This document shows, in pieces, positions 37,191 to 46,297 of a stretch of DNA of 64,000 bases. A program made the position numbers and the translations under genes. Within the stretch, counting starts at the first letter, position 1; the number at the start of each line of letters is the position of its first letter. The notes beneath the pieces were generated by a model. It ran no database searches and had not been told where the DNA came from. It worked only from the letters and a program-made list of their open reading frames with translations. The stretch spans positions 1 to 64,000 of the forward strand of contig CAZZEH010000004.1 of the NCBI GenBank assembly GCA_964653095.1, given 5' to 3'. Source of the stretch: JAMLHH01 sp964653095 (lineage in GTDB: Bacteria; Bacteroidota; Bacteroidia; Chitinophagales; JADIYW01).

Positions 37191-37775
37191 TTAAGCCAGG
37201 CTGCTGCTGATAAGTCTCAAAAATTCAGAACGCGTAGGCTCTTTCATAAATGAGCCTGTAAAAGCAGATGTCGTGGTAATAGAATTTTGCTTTTCTACAC
37301 CTCTCATCATCATGCACATGTGCTTGGCTTCTATTACAACCGCAACTCCTTGAGGATTCAATGCACTCTGGATACAGTCTCTAATCTGCATGGTCAGTCT
37401 CTCCTGAACCTGAAGCCTTCGGGAAAAAGCATCTACTACCCTTGCTATTTTACTCAGCCCTGTAATTGTACCGTTAGGAATATACGCCACATGAGCTTTA
37501 CCAAAAAACGGCAGCATATGATGTTCGCACATAGAATACAGCTCAATATCTTTTACGATTATCATTCCTCGCTGATCTTCCTTAAACAATGCAGAATGTA
37601 AAATTTCTACCGGGTCAATATTGTATCCGTGAGTCGCAAATTTCATAGCTTTAGCCACACGCTCAGGCGTTTTTTTAAGACCTTCCCGATCGCTGTCCTC
37701 AACCAATAATGATAAAACTTCTTTGTAATTTTCCGACAATTTCTCAATTATCAGTTCTTCCTCTTTCTCACTCAT
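37191..37775 (-). CDS. folE: GTP cyclohydrolase I
   Basis: About 194 residues, full length for FolE. Zinc and active-site motifs are present: MCEHHMLPFFGKAHVAYIPN (zinc Cys and catalytic His), GLSKIARVVDAFSRRLQVQE, and HMCMMMRGVEKQNS with the second zinc Cys. It converts GTP to 7,8-dihydroneopterin triphosphate, first step to folate (and of queuosine precursors). The frame is open to 37790, but ATG 37775 (MSEKEEEL) looks a better start. Convergent with the lipoprotein gene, 22 bases apart. Confidence 0.95.
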   Translation of the reverse strand: MSEKEEELIIEKLSENYKEVLSLLVEDSDREGLKKTPERVAKAMKFATHGYNIDPVEILHSALFKEDQRGMIIVKDIELYSMCEHHMLPFFGKAHVAYIPNGTITGLSKIARVVDAFSRRLQVQERLTMQIRDCIQSALNPQGVAVVIEAKHMCMMMRGVEKQNSITTTSAFTGSFMKEPTRSEFLRLISSSLA

Positions 37776-37852
37776 AATATTAAAAATCACCCAAAATATG
37801 AATTAAATACAGTTCGCTCAAAATATATTTGTGATTTTTTGTTTATGAAATA

Positions 37853-37882
37853 AAAAACTCCGGTATTTTTCAATCCGGAGTT
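37853..37882 (-). terminator. Terminator of the TonB receptor / DUF5689 operon
   Basis: Stem AACTCCGG/CCGGAGTT with an 11-base loop, 23 bases after the DUF5689 stop. On the minus strand it is followed by a run of T (the AAAAAA of the plus strand at 37852-37857). Confidence 0.75.
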
Positions 37883-37905
37883 CCATAGAGCTTATTTTAT
37901 ATCTG

Positions 37906-39996
37906 TTACCAAACCACTATCTCATCTATCATCAAGGCATAATCTACATCTCTTCCCACTTTAATGGCAAAGACACTGCCTGAACCTGAAGTATTCAAGT
38001 CTGCACCTGACAAGTCCAGTGTAACTAATACCCACTCCCCTTTTGTATCAATAGTGCCGGTATATTGGTTGTTTGGAGCTGCTTTCACCAGTTTATTAGA
38101 GGTCAGATTTTCTACATTGAAAGTGGCATAGTCTCCGCTCTCATTATAAATATTGACGGACAATGATTTGCCGGAAGTACCTTTTACGTAAAAAGATAAC
38201 TTATCGATCCCGGACGGATATCCGCCCCCTTGTGTAGTAAATACATAGTCGTTGCCTCCCGGCTTCCCGTTTATGGACAATGCATGACTTCCGTTATAAC
38301 CGGTACCTTGTGACTGTACCGCATAATCTTTAATCCCGTGTGTCGTGAGCTGCTCTAAAAAGAGTGTCCAATTTTCAAAGTCTGCTCCCGGAAATAAAAG
38401 TTGAGCTCCACTGCCCGGAACGGACGGTGCATCCGGGTCTTCGGGGTCTTCCGGATCTACTGTGCCACCGTCACATCTTTCACCGTTCAGGCTGACATCA
38501 CCCGCCTTATTGAGCAACAATTGGTGATCGTTTTTAAACACCTGATAAATTCCCACTGCATCACCTTTCCCGCCCGGCAATTTGTCTCCGGCAAAATTGG
38601 CATGTCCACTGGTACGCACGACCACCTTACCTCCGTCACAATCTTCCAAATTTCTGTTTTGCGTCTGCTTATTGATTGCATCCGCATAAGTTTGTGTGCC
38701 GGCCTGTCCTGAAACAAACTGCACATCCTTCAGTCTGACGAGTGTGTTCTGGTGTTTTTGTCCGTCCAAATTCGCAACAGATATTTCCAATGGAGTAACC
38801 GGAATTCCCATGTCCCCCTTATAGAAATGGCTGTTTATTTTCCCGGAAGAGATAAGAGTTACTCCTCCGCCCTGATCTGCACTTTCTCCGACCTGCATTA
38901 GATCGTTATATGCCCCTAACCAAAGACCTTTAAGTTTTACTTTCACAATTTGCCCCGGCGGATATGCGCGATAGAGCTCGCTTTTTTGAACCCGGAATCC
39001 AATCCCGTCCTGTCCATCCTGCAAAACCAGCAATTGGAAAACATTATTCTCTTCGTCACTGCTGATGACAGTCCCGGAAACAATATAATCTTCAGTAATT
39101 TCTATGGCTGAACCATTGTACAGATTTTTGAGTTGTGCAATGGTATAATTTTCATCAAGGTCAGAACCTGAAGGCACTTCATCTTCTCCGCATCTTGCCT
39201 GAGTGAGATTCACATCACTCACTTTATTCAGAAGCAACTGATTGTCTGTTCTAAATATCTGATAGATAGCCACTACATCTCCTTTTCCATCCGGCACTAC
39301 ATCTCCGGCAAAAGTAGCGTAACCACTCGTCCGCACAATAATCTGATTCCCGTCACAGTCTTCCAACATCGTATTTTCCGTTTGTTTTTTTACTGCATCC
39401 GCATAAGTAGCAGACCCGGCTTCGGAAGAAATAAACTGTACATCTTTGAGCTTAATCAGCATATTTTGATATTTGCTTGACAAGTCCGGAATAGAAATTT
39501 CCAGCGGTTCTACTTTTTGATTTCTCGGACCTTTTACAAAAAAGTCATCCACAAAAGCAGCCGGAATCAGCGTGACACTGCCCTGTCCGTCGTCACCCAG
39601 CCCGACCTGATTGAGTCCGTTATACGCTCCTATCCAAAGGCCTTTGAGTTTTACGTACACTTTGCGTCCAAAAGGAAAATCCGTAAACAAATCTGTTCGC
39701 TGTACTCTAAATCCTATTCCTCCTGTTTCATCCTGAATGACCAAAGTCTGATAGACATTTCCTGCCTGATCATCGCTGATAACAATTCCCGAAATAGTAT
39801 AGTCTTCAGTAATTTCAACCGATTCTCCTTTGTATAAATCCTTAAGCTGCTGAATAGTAAGATTGACTTCCAAATTGGGATCGGTGTCCGGCTCCGGTTT
39901 CGGATCGTCAAATTTATCTTTGATACAACCGCTAAAAATCATTGCGGAAAATAAAACTGCCGATAAAATTTTGAATATAGACGTTGCTGGTTTCAT
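37906..39996 (-). CDS. Surface lipoprotein with two DUF5689 (OB-fold-like) domains
   Basis: 696 residues. The lipobox FSGC puts the lipid Cys at about residue 24, followed by an acidic/proline linker. Two similar ~240-residue DUF5689 units follow (starts LTIQQLKDLYKGESVEITED and YTIAQLKNLYNGSAIEITED). Each has a strand-rich core (VSGTVISSDEENNVFQLLVLQD) and an OB-like second part (HQNTLVRLKDVQF). A glycine/aspartate linker leads to a C-terminal beta-sandwich (about 530-696) like carbohydrate-binding domains. It lies 26 bases after the TonB-dependent receptor, so it is probably its surface partner. OB-like folds often bind nucleic acid, which together with the nearby nuclease suggests nucleic-acid capture. 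Confidence 0.8.
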   Translation of the reverse strand: MKPATSIFKILSAVLFSAMIFSGCIKDKFDDPKPEPDTDPNLEVNLTIQQLKDLYKGESVEITEDYTISGIVISDDQAGNVYQTLVIQDETGGIGFRVQRTDLFTDFPFGRKVYVKLKGLWIGAYNGLNQVGLGDDGQGSVTLIPAAFVDDFFVKGPRNQKVEPLEISIPDLSSKYQNMLIKLKDVQFISSEAGSATYADAVKKQTENTMLEDCDGNQIIVRTSGYATFAGDVVPDGKGDVVAIYQIFRTDNQLLLNKVSDVNLTQARCGEDEVPSGSDLDENYTIAQLKNLYNGSAIEITEDYIVSGTVISSDEENNVFQLLVLQDGQDGIGFRVQKSELYRAYPPGQIVKVKLKGLWLGAYNDLMQVGESADQGGGVTLISSGKINSHFYKGDMGIPVTPLEISVANLDGQKHQNTLVRLKDVQFVSGQAGTQTYADAINKQTQNRNLEDCDGGKVVVRTSGHANFAGDKLPGGKGDAVGIYQVFKNDHQLLLNKAGDVSLNGERCDGGTVDPEDPEDPDAPSVPGSGAQLLFPGADFENWTLFLEQLTTHGIKDYAVQSQGTGYNGSHALSINGKPGGNDYVFTTQGGGYPSGIDKLSFYVKGTSGKSLSVNIYNESGDYATFNVENLTSNKLVKAAPNNQYTGTIDTKGEWVLVTLDLSGADLNTSGSGSVFAIKVGRDVDYALMIDEIVVW

Positions 39997-40022
39997 CTCT
40001 ATTGAGTTTTTATTTGTTTTAA

Positions 40023-42587
40023 TTAAATTCTGTAGGCTATGCTGATAAAATAATTAATTCCATAAGCATAAAAGTATCTTGACGGAAATTTATCCGGATT
40101 CTGGTTGTCAAAGTCATATCTCAGTTGTTCGTAACCTCCTGTGATATGTTTACGATTATTGGTTAGGTTATTAATTCCCACATTCAGATAGATATACTGT
40201 GATTTTTTTACTTTTTTAATGGACTTATCAATTCTCCAGGAGTATCCTCCAAAAATGTCCATAGTAAATTGGTTTTTCAGTTTTTCCTGTTTGATAATAT
40301 AGTCGTACTTGTCAGAAGGATTGTCCACTCCGTCCACTGCTTCCCATGTCCGGCGAATCGGGTTAAAGTCCATCCATTGCTCTGCAAAATAATTGAAGTT
40401 CAAATTTACAAACCAAAACTTTGGAGAACGGTAATTCAACCCAAATGTAGCTGCAGATTGAGGTGTGCCTCCCACTTTAAAATATTCAGAAAAAACAATC
40501 TCGTTGTCTGAAAGTATTTCAGCACTGTTGTCCAATGTAACTTCTGCCCGCTGTCTCGAAGTAAAGAAATGCCTTCCCATCGTAGCCGCAATCGTGGTGC
40601 TGAGCCCTTTGTATATCTTAGCTTCTATCCCCAATTCTGCACCGACATGGATTTTATCAATATTGGTCAGAGAGTAATTGACAAAGTTTCTGTAATCATC
40701 GTGATAAAAAGACAGGGTACGGGTTTGGTCATTAAACTTGGTAAAATACCCCGTAAATCGCGCCTTGACTTCCGGAGTATTCAGCACATAACCGGATTCC
40801 ACAGAAGCTATTTTCTCACTTTTTGGATTTCTTACTGTAGTAGTTCGCGTTCTCGGAGATACAAAAATATCTCGAAAGTAAGGTGCTCTTGTGGAATAAC
40901 CTGCATTGGCAAACAGATAGTTTCTGCCGTCAATTTTATAGGTTACACCACCTTTAACGCCTCCGTTTAAAAAGTTTTGAGCCTTGGACTTCCCGTAAGA
41001 ATCCTCGAGAAACAGTCCGTTTTTATTGTGTCCTGTTCTGCTGAAATTAGTGTGAGAAATTTCCGCACTTATAAAAGCATCTGTTTTATTCCAGGTACCT
41101 CTCAGCTGTCCCCAAGCGGAAGCTTTATGAAAGTTCATGTCATAATCGTAGCCAAACTTATCGCCTTCTTTTAAAATTTGATTGGGGCGATTGATATCAT
41201 TTTGATTGGCATCTGAACCGGGAAAATCTCTTTCTGCAAACTGATTGAGATTTACATAAAAGTCTCCGCCAAGCAAATCTCCGATCTTTTTGTACATTCT
41301 GTTTTTCAGAAACTGATAGGATGCACCCCCTGTAAACTCCAGTTTATTAGAAATCGTTGCATTGATTATCGTATTCGCATTGGCACGCTGCACATCTGTC
41401 AACCTTCTTTCTATAATATATCTCGAACGTTTGCCTGTGATATCATTCCCGGAAACACCGTCCACATTTCTGACCGTTTCAATATTATTTCGATTGACCT
41501 CATACATTCTGTTCCAATCCACCTGCAGGAGTGCCGGGTCTTCTTTTATTCTTTCTATCAGTTCACTCCGATAGTCTTCATCCAAGATAAAACTTGGAAG
41601 ATTCCGGTAAAATTCCGGTCGCGGATCGCGTACATTATACCAGTCCAGCGTGGCCTGTTCTCTGACTCCGAATGTATAGGATGCGGCAGAGAGAATATTT
41701 AGGTTGTTATTAGGGCTGTACTCATGTGTCAAAATGAAAGTCGGCTGATGGCTGTTATTGACTTTTGAACTTCTTTTCTTTCCGTTTTGATAGCCCCAGT
41801 TAGGATTGTAGTAGGGCGAACCGGTCAGGTCATACAGTTCCTGCACCACTCCTGCCCCGGCTCCCGTTTTGGCAGGAGCGCCAAAAACAGTCAGTGCCAG
41901 TGCATGATTTTTGTTAAAAATTTTCTCTGCCGAAGTAAAATAAGACCATCCGTCATAGAAAGTACCCTCTATATATCCTTCGTGTGCCCATCTCCTCGAA
42001 GCAGAAAGTGAGAACGCCCAGCCCGATTTTGTAATTCCGGTACTGTATGTCGCCATCAGTCTGTTTCGGTAATTTCTGTTCGTAGCTGCATAACCTACTC
42101 TTAGCTGTTTCCACTGCTTGGATGCTCTGGAATCGATAAAAAACTGTCCGCCTATACCTCCAAATGAATACGTAGTGGGCTTAAGTCCCATAGAATTATC
42201 TCTGCTTCTCAGCACATCATTCAGACCACTCCACAAATAAAATGTAGATCCGCCAATATCCAATGCTTCCATCGGAACGCCATTCATATAGGTGACAAAA
42301 TTATCGTTGCCGTAGCCTCTGATTTTAAATCTTGCAGCTCCCCAATTAAAAGTCGCAGATGAAAAATACGGGTCTCTTCCGGCAGTCAGTTGAGAAGAAA
42401 TACCGTCTGAGATATCTTCATCATCCAATGAAATCACGGGCGGTTCGTCAAAAGTGAGCAGATTTTCATATAAGTCTTCTACCGGAGCCACCCCAACGGT
42501 ATCTGATATCACTCCAGAATCCTGGGCTGTCTGAGCATATACGAAACCCAAAGAAGAGAAAAATATTGGCAAAATCTTTTTTAACAT
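40023..42587 (-). CDS. TonB-dependent outer-membrane receptor
   Basis: About 854 residues. A signal peptide (MLKKILPIFFSSLGFVYAQ) is followed by a plug domain (about 60-180: KIRGYGNDNFVTYMNGVPME, GGIGGQFFIDSR) and a 22-strand-type barrel ending in an aromatic/hydrophobic terminus (YFISIAYRI). No N-terminal carboxypeptidase-like domain is visible. It imports a ligand through the outer membrane using TonB energy. ATG 42587 is preferred over the upstream start at 42611 because it begins the signal peptide. The operon continues with the DUF5689 lipoprotein; a secreted EEP-fold enzyme is divergently encoded. Ligand unknown. Confidence 0.9.
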   Translation of the reverse strand: MLKKILPIFFSSLGFVYAQTAQDSGVISDTVGVAPVEDLYENLLTFDEPPVISLDDEDISDGISSQLTAGRDPYFSSATFNWGAARFKIRGYGNDNFVTYMNGVPMEALDIGGSTFYLWSGLNDVLRSRDNSMGLKPTTYSFGGIGGQFFIDSRASKQWKQLRVGYAATNRNYRNRLMATYSTGITKSGWAFSLSASRRWAHEGYIEGTFYDGWSYFTSAEKIFNKNHALALTVFGAPAKTGAGAGVVQELYDLTGSPYYNPNWGYQNGKKRSSKVNNSHQPTFILTHEYSPNNNLNILSAASYTFGVREQATLDWYNVRDPRPEFYRNLPSFILDEDYRSELIERIKEDPALLQVDWNRMYEVNRNNIETVRNVDGVSGNDITGKRSRYIIERRLTDVQRANANTIINATISNKLEFTGGASYQFLKNRMYKKIGDLLGGDFYVNLNQFAERDFPGSDANQNDINRPNQILKEGDKFGYDYDMNFHKASAWGQLRGTWNKTDAFISAEISHTNFSRTGHNKNGLFLEDSYGKSKAQNFLNGGVKGGVTYKIDGRNYLFANAGYSTRAPYFRDIFVSPRTRTTTVRNPKSEKIASVESGYVLNTPEVKARFTGYFTKFNDQTRTLSFYHDDYRNFVNYSLTNIDKIHVGAELGIEAKIYKGLSTTIAATMGRHFFTSRQRAEVTLDNSAEILSDNEIVFSEYFKVGGTPQSAATFGLNYRSPKFWFVNLNFNYFAEQWMDFNPIRRTWEAVDGVDNPSDKYDYIIKQEKLKNQFTMDIFGGYSWRIDKSIKKVKKSQYIYLNVGINNLTNNRKHITGGYEQLRYDFDNQNPDKFPSRYFYAYGINYFISIAYRI

Positions 42588-42723
42588 GACATGGGACTTG
42601 TTCAACAGCACTAAAGTAGAAATATTTTGCTCATTTATTTTGACATATCTAAAAAACGAATCAAATGTGTATAAAATCTTTCAGACTGTTAAAAAAATCG
42701 TGCATATTAGCCTAATCAATTCA

Positions 42724-42731
42724 TACTTTTG
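42724..42731 (+). promoter_or_regulatory. Candidate -7 box before the secreted EEP gene
   Basis: TACTTTTG (TAnnTTTG), ending 6 bases before the ATG at 42738. It covers the in-frame TTG at 42729, which I therefore reject as the start. No convincing -33 box. Confidence 0.45.
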
Positions 42732-42737
42732 GAACTT

Positions 42738-43778
42738 ATGAAAACCAAAATCTTTATATTCTCGCTTGTCCTGTTTTTAAGTTTTAACTTTACTCACGCT
42801 CAACAGTACAAAGTCGTGACCATAGGCTTTTACAATGTAGAAAATCTTTTCGATACTATCAATGACCCAAAAACCAAGGACGATGAGTTTACGCCGAACG
42901 GGTACAGGGGATATACCTCAGAGGTTTTTTATGATAAAATAAACAAGCTCTCCGATGTGATTTCTCAAATTTCGTCAGATGTCACACCGGACGGACTCGC
43001 TATATTGGGCGTAGCTGAGGTGGAAAATCGAAGCGTACTCGAAACTTTGGTCACTCATCCCAAGATTAAAGAAAGAAATTATCAGATTATCCATTATGAT
43101 TCTCCAGATGCAAGGGGTATAGACGTGGGGCTACTCTATAATCCAAGATACTTTAAGCCTACTCAGAGTGAGCCGTTGGAAGTGATTTTGTCTGATCGCG
43201 ACGGGAAAGGCTATGCCACCCGAGATGTACTTTATGTGGAAGGTTACTTCATGGGTGAGCCGCTATTTGTGTTTGTCAATCACTGGCCTTCGAGACTTGG
43301 AGGTGAAGAAGCTTCCAATCCGGCACGTTTCAAAGCAGCGGGAGTGGTCAAGCACAAGTTAGACTCTCTCCGCACAATTAATCCGGATTACAAAATTATC
43401 ATTATGGGAGACTTCAATGATCATCCGGTCAGCCCGAGCATAGCGAAAGTATTGGGCGCAAAAGGTTCTGTCAATAAATTAGAACGCGGAGATATTTACA
43501 ATCCGTGGGTAGATTTTTATAAGAAAGGTAAAGGGACTTCCCCGTTTCAGGATTCATGGGGACTATTTGATCAGGTCATGCTTTCTACCGGATTTTTAGA
43601 AAAATATACCGATCAGTACTACTTTCATAAAGCTGTGATTTTCAAGAAAAGTTTTATGCTCCAAAAAACAGGCAGATTCAAAGGTTATCCTAAAAGAACT
43701 TATGACGGCAACCGATATATCGGAGGTTACAGTGACCACCTGCCTACCTATCTAATTTTCGTCAAGCAAGTAAAATAA
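42738..43778 (+). CDS. Secreted endonuclease/exonuclease/phosphatase-fold protein
   Basis: About 346 residues. A signal peptide (IFIFSLVLFLSFNFTHAQ) precedes an EEP domain: TIGFYNVENLFD at the first strand, ILGVAEVENRSVLE supplying the metal Glu, VGLLYNPRYF, FVNHWPSRLGGEEASNPARF, IIIMGDFNDHPVSPS (catalytic GDFND) and GGYSDHLPTYLIF (SDH). These are the conserved catalytic motifs of DNase I-like nucleases and phosphatases. As a secreted enzyme next to a TonB receptor and an OB-fold-like lipoprotein it may cut extracellular nucleic acid or nucleotides, but a phosphodiester substrate of another sort is possible. Confidence 0.85.
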   Translation: MKTKIFIFSLVLFLSFNFTHAQQYKVVTIGFYNVENLFDTINDPKTKDDEFTPNGYRGYTSEVFYDKINKLSDVISQISSDVTPDGLAILGVAEVENRSVLETLVTHPKIKERNYQIIHYDSPDARGIDVGLLYNPRYFKPTQSEPLEVILSDRDGKGYATRDVLYVEGYFMGEPLFVFVNHWPSRLGGEEASNPARFKAAGVVKHKLDSLRTINPDYKIIIMGDFNDHPVSPSIAKVLGAKGSVNKLERGDIYNPWVDFYKKGKGTSPFQDSWGLFDQVMLSTGFLEKYTDQYYFHKAVIFKKSFMLQKTGRFKGYPKRTYDGNRYIGGYSDHLPTYLIFVKQVK

Positions 43779-43781
43779 AAA

Positions 43782-44105
43782 CTATTCAAGTTCTTTCGAC
43801 GGATCCCAAATCAGCGCTTGGAAATTTTGTATCTGATTGTCCTTCACTTCTATGCCCTCCTCTTCTAAAAGATTTTCCATGGCATAGATATCGCCAAAAT
43901 GCACTTTCCCGGTCAACAGACCATTTCGATTAACTACTCGATGTGCAGGTATGGGTTCGTGATGCGAATTTAAGGCCCAACCCACCATACGTGCCGAGCC
44001 TCTGCTTCCGATAAAATTTGCAATTAATCCATAGGTTGTCACTCGCCCTTTCGGAATCAGACTGACGACCTCATATACTTTTTCGTAAAAACTTTTTTCC
44101 GCCAT
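43782..44105 (-). CDS. Alkyltransferase-like (ATL) protein lacking the catalytic Cys
   Basis: 107 residues, the MGMT/Ogt DNA-binding domain alone. The winged-helix part (KGRVTTYGLIANFIGS, MVGWAL) is intact, but the active site reads PAHRVVNRNG where true O6-alkylguanine transferases have PCHR. The Cys-to-Ala change identifies an ATL protein: such proteins bind and flip alkylated guanine and hand the lesion to nucleotide excision repair rather than repairing it themselves. Its ATG overlaps by one base the stop of the AidB-like gene, so both are translated together, suggesting an alkylation-damage function for the pair. Confidence 0.88.
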   Translation of the reverse strand: MAEKSFYEKVYEVVSLIPKGRVTTYGLIANFIGSRGSARMVGWALNSHHEPIPAHRVVNRNGLLTGKVHFGDIYAMENLLEEEGIEVKDNQIQNFQALIWDPSKELE

Positions 44106-45787
44106 TATGCCAGGACTTCCGATTGTGATTTCATCATCATTTCATACAAATCTAAAGTGTCTTTATTCATTTTGAATTTGACCCAATAGTTTAAAGCAAT
44201 GAAATACTTTTCTTTTGGACATTTAGTGATGAAGTCTAACCACAATAAACCAATAGTCAATTCGGCGAGATAAAAAGCTATATCTCTTGCGCAGCCTTCC
44301 ATCTTGTCTTGTGAAGTAATTTTCCCTATAAATCCATACAGATAGTCGAGTTTGTCCTGAAGGATATTTTTCGCACCCTGCAGTTCGACCATCTCTGATG
44401 CAGCCAGCATATTTCGGGCAAAAGCTTCAAATGCAGAAAGACCATTTTCTTTTTTAATTGCCCGGAGCATATCCAGTGAAAGTACATTGGTCGTACCTTC
44501 CCAAATGCTCAGAGTCTGCACATTACGCAGCATGACCGGAATATTGGTATCTTCCAAATATCCAAGTCCTCCAAACATTTCAATATGTTCAGAAGCAGAC
44601 GATATAGAACCTTTTGCAGTAAACAATTTGGCGACTGGCGTTAAAATTCTCAACAAAGATTCCTCGTCTGCACTCGTTTGTTTGCAATCCTCTTTACCCA
44701 AGAGTCTGGACAGAAATAAAGCCAGCAGAGTATGACTTTGATACGCAATTTCTAAATCAAGCAGACTTTTTTGGAATAAAATATGCTTGTTAATTTTCTT
44801 GCCAAAAGCAAAACGAATATGGCCATACGCCTCTGAAAGTGAGTAGGCACGACGCATATACGAGACTGCCGAAATGGTATTATAAATTCGAGTTACATTA
44901 AACAGAGTAGAAATAGTGCGAACGCCTCTTCCTTTCTCTCCCACCAGTCTTGCCTTGGAACCGGTCAGAGCCAGCTGAGCCGTCGGTAGCGCACGGGTGC
45001 CGAGTTTATCTTTCAGCGCCTCCACTTCAATCCCGTTGAGCGTACCGTCTTCATTTCGTATAGGCATATAAAACAAAGACAAAGGTGCTCTTTTCCCATT
45101 TTCAGGCTGCTCCGTAGAAGCCAAAGTAAATGCCATATCTGCCGTGATAGCAGAAGTAAACCATTTATGCCCTCTTAGTACGTATCCGTCTTCTTCTTTA
45201 TAGGCAAACGTCATGGAACGGGCTACATCCGAACCTCCGGTGCGCTCTGTCATCCACTGTCCGCTGGTTTTAAATCTTTCCGGATCGCGGGAAATAATTC
45301 CCTGAAACGGATCTCCTTTGAGATATTCATCACCGTAAAACTCTATGAGTCTCGCCGCCCCGTCTGTCATGGCCAACGGGCAGGTGTATATCGCAGAAGA
45401 CGGTGTATATAGGTATAGTTTGACAAACTGATACAGTCTGGAATGCTCTCCGTATTTTCTTTCATAACCTATGGCCACTAACCCTTCTTCTGCAGCTATA
45501 TCTTCTAATTTCTGCCACTCCGGAGCTACTATAATTTCATCCACCCGCTCGCCCCATGCATTGTAGGAAATCAACTTAGGAACATTATTTTCACATGCAT
45601 TGGCGTATTCAATCAGCTCAGTAGCTACCCGCTCTCCAAACCGCACCAAGTCCGGACGGATTTCCTCCATTATTTCCTCCGGCATATACGAGTCAAGGTA
45701 ATCCTGCAGGAATTCATCCTGTGTGTATTCATTAATTAGTTCCGGGGCTTTTTGTGAAAAATTAGAATATGGCGTGTGATTTTTCAT
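44105..45787 (-). CDS. Acyl-CoA dehydrogenase superfamily flavoprotein, AidB-like
   Basis: 560 residues, longer than ordinary acyl-CoA dehydrogenases (~390). The core has QWMTERTGGSDVARS (flavin-binding region), GHKWFTSAITADMAF, FGKKINKHILFQKSLLDLEI, and MFGGLGYLEDTNIPVMLRNV with IWEGTTNVLSLD near the usual catalytic area. An N-terminal ~100 residues and a C-terminal helical extension recall AidB, which protects DNA during alkylation stress, though some long ACADs are metabolic. It is coupled (TAATG) to an ATL protein, strengthening the stress link. No acyl-CoA substrate can be read. Confidence 0.78.
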   Translation of the reverse strand: MKNHTPYSNFSQKAPELINEYTQDEFLQDYLDSYMPEEIMEEIRPDLVRFGERVATELIEYANACENNVPKLISYNAWGERVDEIIVAPEWQKLEDIAAEEGLVAIGYERKYGEHSRLYQFVKLYLYTPSSAIYTCPLAMTDGAARLIEFYGDEYLKGDPFQGIISRDPERFKTSGQWMTERTGGSDVARSMTFAYKEEDGYVLRGHKWFTSAITADMAFTLASTEQPENGKRAPLSLFYMPIRNEDGTLNGIEVEALKDKLGTRALPTAQLALTGSKARLVGEKGRGVRTISTLFNVTRIYNTISAVSYMRRAYSLSEAYGHIRFAFGKKINKHILFQKSLLDLEIAYQSHTLLALFLSRLLGKEDCKQTSADEESLLRILTPVAKLFTAKGSISSASEHIEMFGGLGYLEDTNIPVMLRNVQTLSIWEGTTNVLSLDMLRAIKKENGLSAFEAFARNMLAASEMVELQGAKNILQDKLDYLYGFIGKITSQDKMEGCARDIAFYLAELTIGLLWLDFITKCPKEKYFIALNYWVKFKMNKDTLDLYEMMMKSQSEVLA

Positions 45788-46240
45788 GTCTCTGTTTTAT
45801 AAGACGTAATATACACAATTTATAGTTTTTTCGATTGCATTTACAGGCTGTTTTACGAAAAATTTACATTGTATAGAGAATAAAGAATGTTGGCATAAAA
45901 AAGTCCGCAGCGATTTTGCCAAATACTCAATTCACGATAAAAAGCTATACAGCACTTATTTATATACTATTCCTAATAAATACCCAATCATCACAACAAA
46001 ACTGCGACAATCATAGACCGGAAGTTCTGAAAAGTAATACCAATTTGAAATTTAAAACAGACTGATAAAGCGAAACCTTATTTTGGTATTATGCCGTGGC
46101 TACAAACAAATAGAACAATGAGATAAAATCGAAATTAGCCTATATTGTTTGCCCAAACGGTATAAAAGCCTCGACATCTTCGGTGATATTTAATTTTGCT
46201 ATAGATTAAAACAAATCTGACATAGTCAAACTTCTCTTAA
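45788..46240. other. Intergenic stretch with a small inverted-repeat element
   Basis: About 450 bases between the AidB-like gene and the dnaK terminator hold no supported gene. The segment 46035-46091 is bounded by 9-base inverted ends TAATACCAA/TTGGTATTA (57 bases in all). A frame reading KQTDKAKPYFGIMPW runs through it with stops on both sides and could be a decayed transposon fragment. Elsewhere the stretch is AT-rich and unremarkable. Confidence 0.4.
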
Positions 46241-46280
46241 AAAACAAAGGCTGCTCCAATTTGAAACAGCCTTGTTTTAT
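46241..46280 (-). terminator. Terminator of dnaK
   Basis: Stem of AAAACAAAGGCTG with CAGCCTTGTTTT (one bulged base, 13-base loop), 18 bases after the dnaK stop; on the minus strand the 3' arm runs into a T-run. Confidence 0.8.
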
Positions 46281-46297
46281 CCTCTTCGGTGAACTAC

